From Luteolibacter sp. Y139 (GTDB lineage: Bacteria > Verrucomicrobiota > Verrucomicrobiia > Verrucomicrobiales > Akkermansiaceae), in the NCBI RefSeq assembly GCF_038066715.1, contig NZ_JBBUKT010000003.1, forward strand, positions 651,407 to 715,406: DNA of 64,000 nt. Reading direction: 5' to 3'. The notes below the pieces were generated by a model. The model had not been told where the DNA came from. It did not search any database and was given only the letters and a program-made list of their open reading frames with translations. This document shows positions 62,601-64,000 of the stretch, piece after piece (position 1 is the first letter of the stretch; every line of letters begins with the position of its first letter). The position numbers and the translations under genes were made by a program.

Positions 62601-64000
62601 CCACGCCACCCGCGCCATCGAGCGCTTGGGAACTGCTCACACTGAATCCGGCGGTGTCCACCTTCAAGCCGCCGGCACCGATGGAGGCCGTGATGAAGGC
62701 CTCGATGAAGCCGTCACTATTGCCGGTGGCGATGATCTGGGAGCCGTTGAAATTGACGTGGCTGTCGCCCGAGCCGCCCAACAGAGCACTGGTTTTCACA
62801 GTGCCGCCGTTCAGATTGATCGTCCCGGTGGTGCCGGTCTCAACCGCCGCCATGAAACGCGGGCTACGCCACTCGGCGGTCCCGGAAATATTCAGGGTGC
62901 CGGTGCCGCCGTTACGGTTGCCGACCCAGGTGATGCCGCGGTCGGCGACCGCGGACGAGTTCACGATGACCAAGCCGCCGCTCATGTTCATGAGGCCCGA
63001 GCCAGTGTCGCCGACGATGAAGTTGGTATCGCCGTTCTTGGTCCACGTGCCGCCGGTCATCGTCACCGTACCGGTGCCGCCAGCGCCGGCGTTCGCATCT
63101 TCCTTGCGGCCGACGGAGACCCAGTTGTTGTTGGTGATGGAACCGTTGCTGAAGTTCAGCGTGCCGGTGGCTCCCGTGTTGTTACCCACCCAGAATCCAC
63201 CGTTCACGGTGAGATTGGTGCCGCCTAGATTCACGGTGCCGTTCGAGGTGGTGGCAGTGGCGGTGACGAAATCCTGACCAATGCGGAAGTCGCCTGCGGC
63301 GGTGAAGGTGCCGCCATTCAGGTTCGCCGTGCCGGTGCCGCCGTCAGTGGCGGAGGTAAGGCCGCCGCCGATATCGACAGCCGTGGCGGCACCGCTCTTC
63401 GTCACCGTGCCACCGGACATGCTGAAGGTACCGGTGGAGCCCGTGCCGTTGCCGATCTCAAACTCGTTGACCACCGTGAGCGTGCCGGAGTCCATCTTCA
63501 CCGTGCCCGTGCCGCCAAGGGTGCCGAGCAGGAGTTGGCTGCCGACCGCAAGCGTGCCGGTGGTGTTGATATTGACCGTTCCGGTGCCAGCTCCGATCGG
63601 ACCACCGACATACACGTGCCGTGGCACGGTCAGGGTGCCGGAGCCCTGCGCGAAGCCCGTGAGCGTTCCGCCGGCGCCTCCGGTGTTGGCCAGGTTATAG
63701 GTGCCATTGCCTCCACCCGTGCGGCCCAGGGTAATATCGCCATCGGTGGCAAGGGTGGCAGTGCCCGCGCGGTGATCGATCCGGCCCGCCGCCGTATTGC
63801 CGATCAGCATGCTGGTCGGGATCGGGCTGATGTTCGCGGTGATGGTCGCGATGTTCGGCGGTGCCGCGGCAGTCGTGACGACGCCGGAGCCACCGGTGGA
63901 GCCGTTCCAGTTCGCGAAGTTGTTCCAGTCGGTGCTGACCGTGCCGGTCCAGTTCGCGGCAAGCGCGGAACTCGAACCGAGAATGGTGGTGCCGGCGAGC
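59629..64000 (-). CDS. Giant autotransporter-associated beta-strand-repeat surface protein (2), 5' end outside window
   Basis: The frame is open to the right edge of the window, so the true start lies beyond 64000; the ATG at 63810 is internal. At least 1457 residues are visible. The first readable residues, LAGTTILGSSSALAANWTG, are the end of a signal peptide and the mature N-terminus (NWTGTVSTDWNNFANWNG), parallel to the paralog at 52312. Repeats: GTVNINTTGTLAVGSQLLLGTLG, GGVVKTGAGTLTLSGSNTYTGA and similar. The C-terminal DDPDGDGSTNAVEFALGGTP and a final sandwich resemble the paralog. It is probably exported to the surface. Confidence 0.92.
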   Translation of the reverse strand, partial: LAGTTILGSSSALAANWTGTVSTDWNNFANWNGSTGGSGVVTTAAAPPNIATITANISPIPTSMLIGNTAAGRIDHRAGTATLATDGDITLGRTGGGNGTYNLANTGGAGGTLTGFAQGSGTLTVPRHVYVGGPIGAGTGTVNINTTGTLAVGSQLLLGTLGGTGTVKMDSGTLTVVNEFEIGNGTGSTGTFSMSGGTVTKSGAATAVDIGGGLTSATDGGTGTANLNGGTFTAAGDFRIGQDFVTATATTSNGTVNLGGTNLTVNGGFWVGNNTGATGTLNFSNGSITNNNWVSVGRKEDANAGAGGTGTVTMTGGTWTKNGDTNFIVGDTGSGLMNMSGGLVIVNSSAVADRGITWVGNRNGGTGTLNISGTAEWRSPRFMAAVETGTTGTINLNGGTVKTSALLGGSGDSHVNFNGSQIIATGNSDGFIEAFITASIGAGGLKVDTAGFSVSSSQALDGAGGVVKTGAGTLTLSGSNTYTGAHTVSGGKLAVASDTGTTGNFTVANGATLRINQAGNFSSFSVPNVSLASGAALEIGVADSFGNPSNPALNVSTALALTGGPVTINVADPNPELGQFPLVSYTGSITGGGSFVLGSLPLGVTANLVQTAGLVSLNVTAINFPLWRGTVNGNWDTTTVNWIDKITTNPLAYANPLPVEFDDDPAVLTPALTLNSTVTPGLVTFDSDTLNYTLNGTGKISGSGGLTKAGTSSLTIGLTGNDYTGVTTLSGGTTTVGVLSNGGVASSIGAASASPDKLVLNGGTLAYTGGNVVINRGFTLSGADSGFSNANNVTFSGTVAGTADGSLIKTGAGTLTLSGASITLGGTGLVSQVEGGTLAFPGPGQTISIPGELYVGSLPNVPANLVIQNSNLTVGNFIAVGRGNGDTGVLSTLSATGSTVRVGAFSTGFDNALATNDSDQTVTLTNTNWTTTGMTLLAEKQNSTTNMTLAGNSVYTATNRIQMALNNTAVCNFTLQDTSSMTHTGGWFSVGNDGTAVMTVKNNASLSTVNADFNIADVGTSNGTLNIQDNATVSATGTTFVGKNTGTTGTVNVTGGTLTCATYVTIGRYNGATGIFNITGGTVNLTGTTPGFIVGENGTGTLTVGGTGLLNIDGEGLHLSAEGAGTSHSVAYLNTGGTIIAKSVVQRNFNAANYTEFHFNGGLLKAHTGANSNYMNSHDLVSVDAGGAFIDTNNQAITISQVLVGPGSLTKQGAGTLTLSGINTYAGNTTISAGTLSVSSAYLSNTGTVSIASGAVLNLTHGAVDQVASLVLNGVNQPIGNYTSATPGGYITGSGTIQVTGAVANPYDTWMAGFPSIPLADRDPGDDPDGDGSTNAVEFALGGTPNSGTNGPKVYQIIADSSADGDTTKELLLTIAVRSGAPAFTGSPSPTATQDGYTYTIQGSTNLTGYTTAAVPVTPVTAGLPAAPSGYEYRTFSLSGSNGNPTRGYMRVSVTP

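Overview
The window looks like a chromosomal segment of a GC-rich member of the Verrucomicrobiota, most like the Verrucomicrobiaceae (Luteolibacter/Haloferula type). This is inferred from gene content, not from a marker gene. The clues are giant secreted proteins built from autotransporter-associated beta-strand repeats, RCC1 and BNR-like propellers, Ig and PKD domains; C-terminal tails with a DxDGD calcium-type motif; a ThuA / PQQ-dehydrogenase / cytochrome c fusion; SHD1-type trypsin-like proteases; and very few Shine-Dalgarno sequences. No rRNA, tRNA, CRISPR array, prophage or insertion sequence was seen.

Layout. 1-2550: small secreted and membrane proteins on the + strand. 2559-9543 (-): one tightly packed operon urtB-urtC-urtD-urtE-(92-aa His-rich protein)-ureA-ureB-ureC for urea import and hydrolysis. 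It has no urtA and no ureDEFG, and a sigma-54-like site lies upstream. 9759-11420 (+): a short alpha-glucan phosphorylase that lacks the PLP lysine. 11411-13579: xdhC and uricase (-) opposite OHCU decarboxylase (+), a partial purine-to-urea route. 13654-15176: a small basic protein, a LysR regulator and a DCC-type thiol oxidoreductase.

15321-28710: three large or medium secreted proteins (a 1680-aa RCC1/Ig protein, a 1517-aa metzincin protease, an HtrA-like protease) and a secreted orphan. The gaps carry three copies of a ~175-bp structured intergenic repeat. 28816-35211 (-): acnA and acnB, with a low-GC SUKH-type immunity gene wedged between them. 35484-38044: a monooxygenase-like gene overlapping a GH110-type alpha-galactosidase. 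38339-39902: an ArsR-led operon with a palindromic operator and an apparently leaderless promoter. 40265-43347: a glycosidase/CE1 esterase fusion followed by a second CE1 esterase. 43550-48241: the ThuA/PQQ-dehydrogenase/cytochrome fusion.

48260-52202: a small orphan paralog family (two intact genes plus a frameshifted remnant), a methyltransferase broken by an internal deletion, a DEDD exonuclease, and a 37-residue membrane peptide gene. 52312-64000 (-): two paralogous giant beta-strand-repeat surface proteins flanking a flavin-dependent halogenase. The second runs off the right edge of the window.

Functionally the window combines nitrogen scavenging (purine to urea to ammonia), polysaccharide attack (GH110, CE1 esterases, sugar dehydrogenase), core TCA chemistry (both aconitases) and a large secreted/adhesive repertoire.
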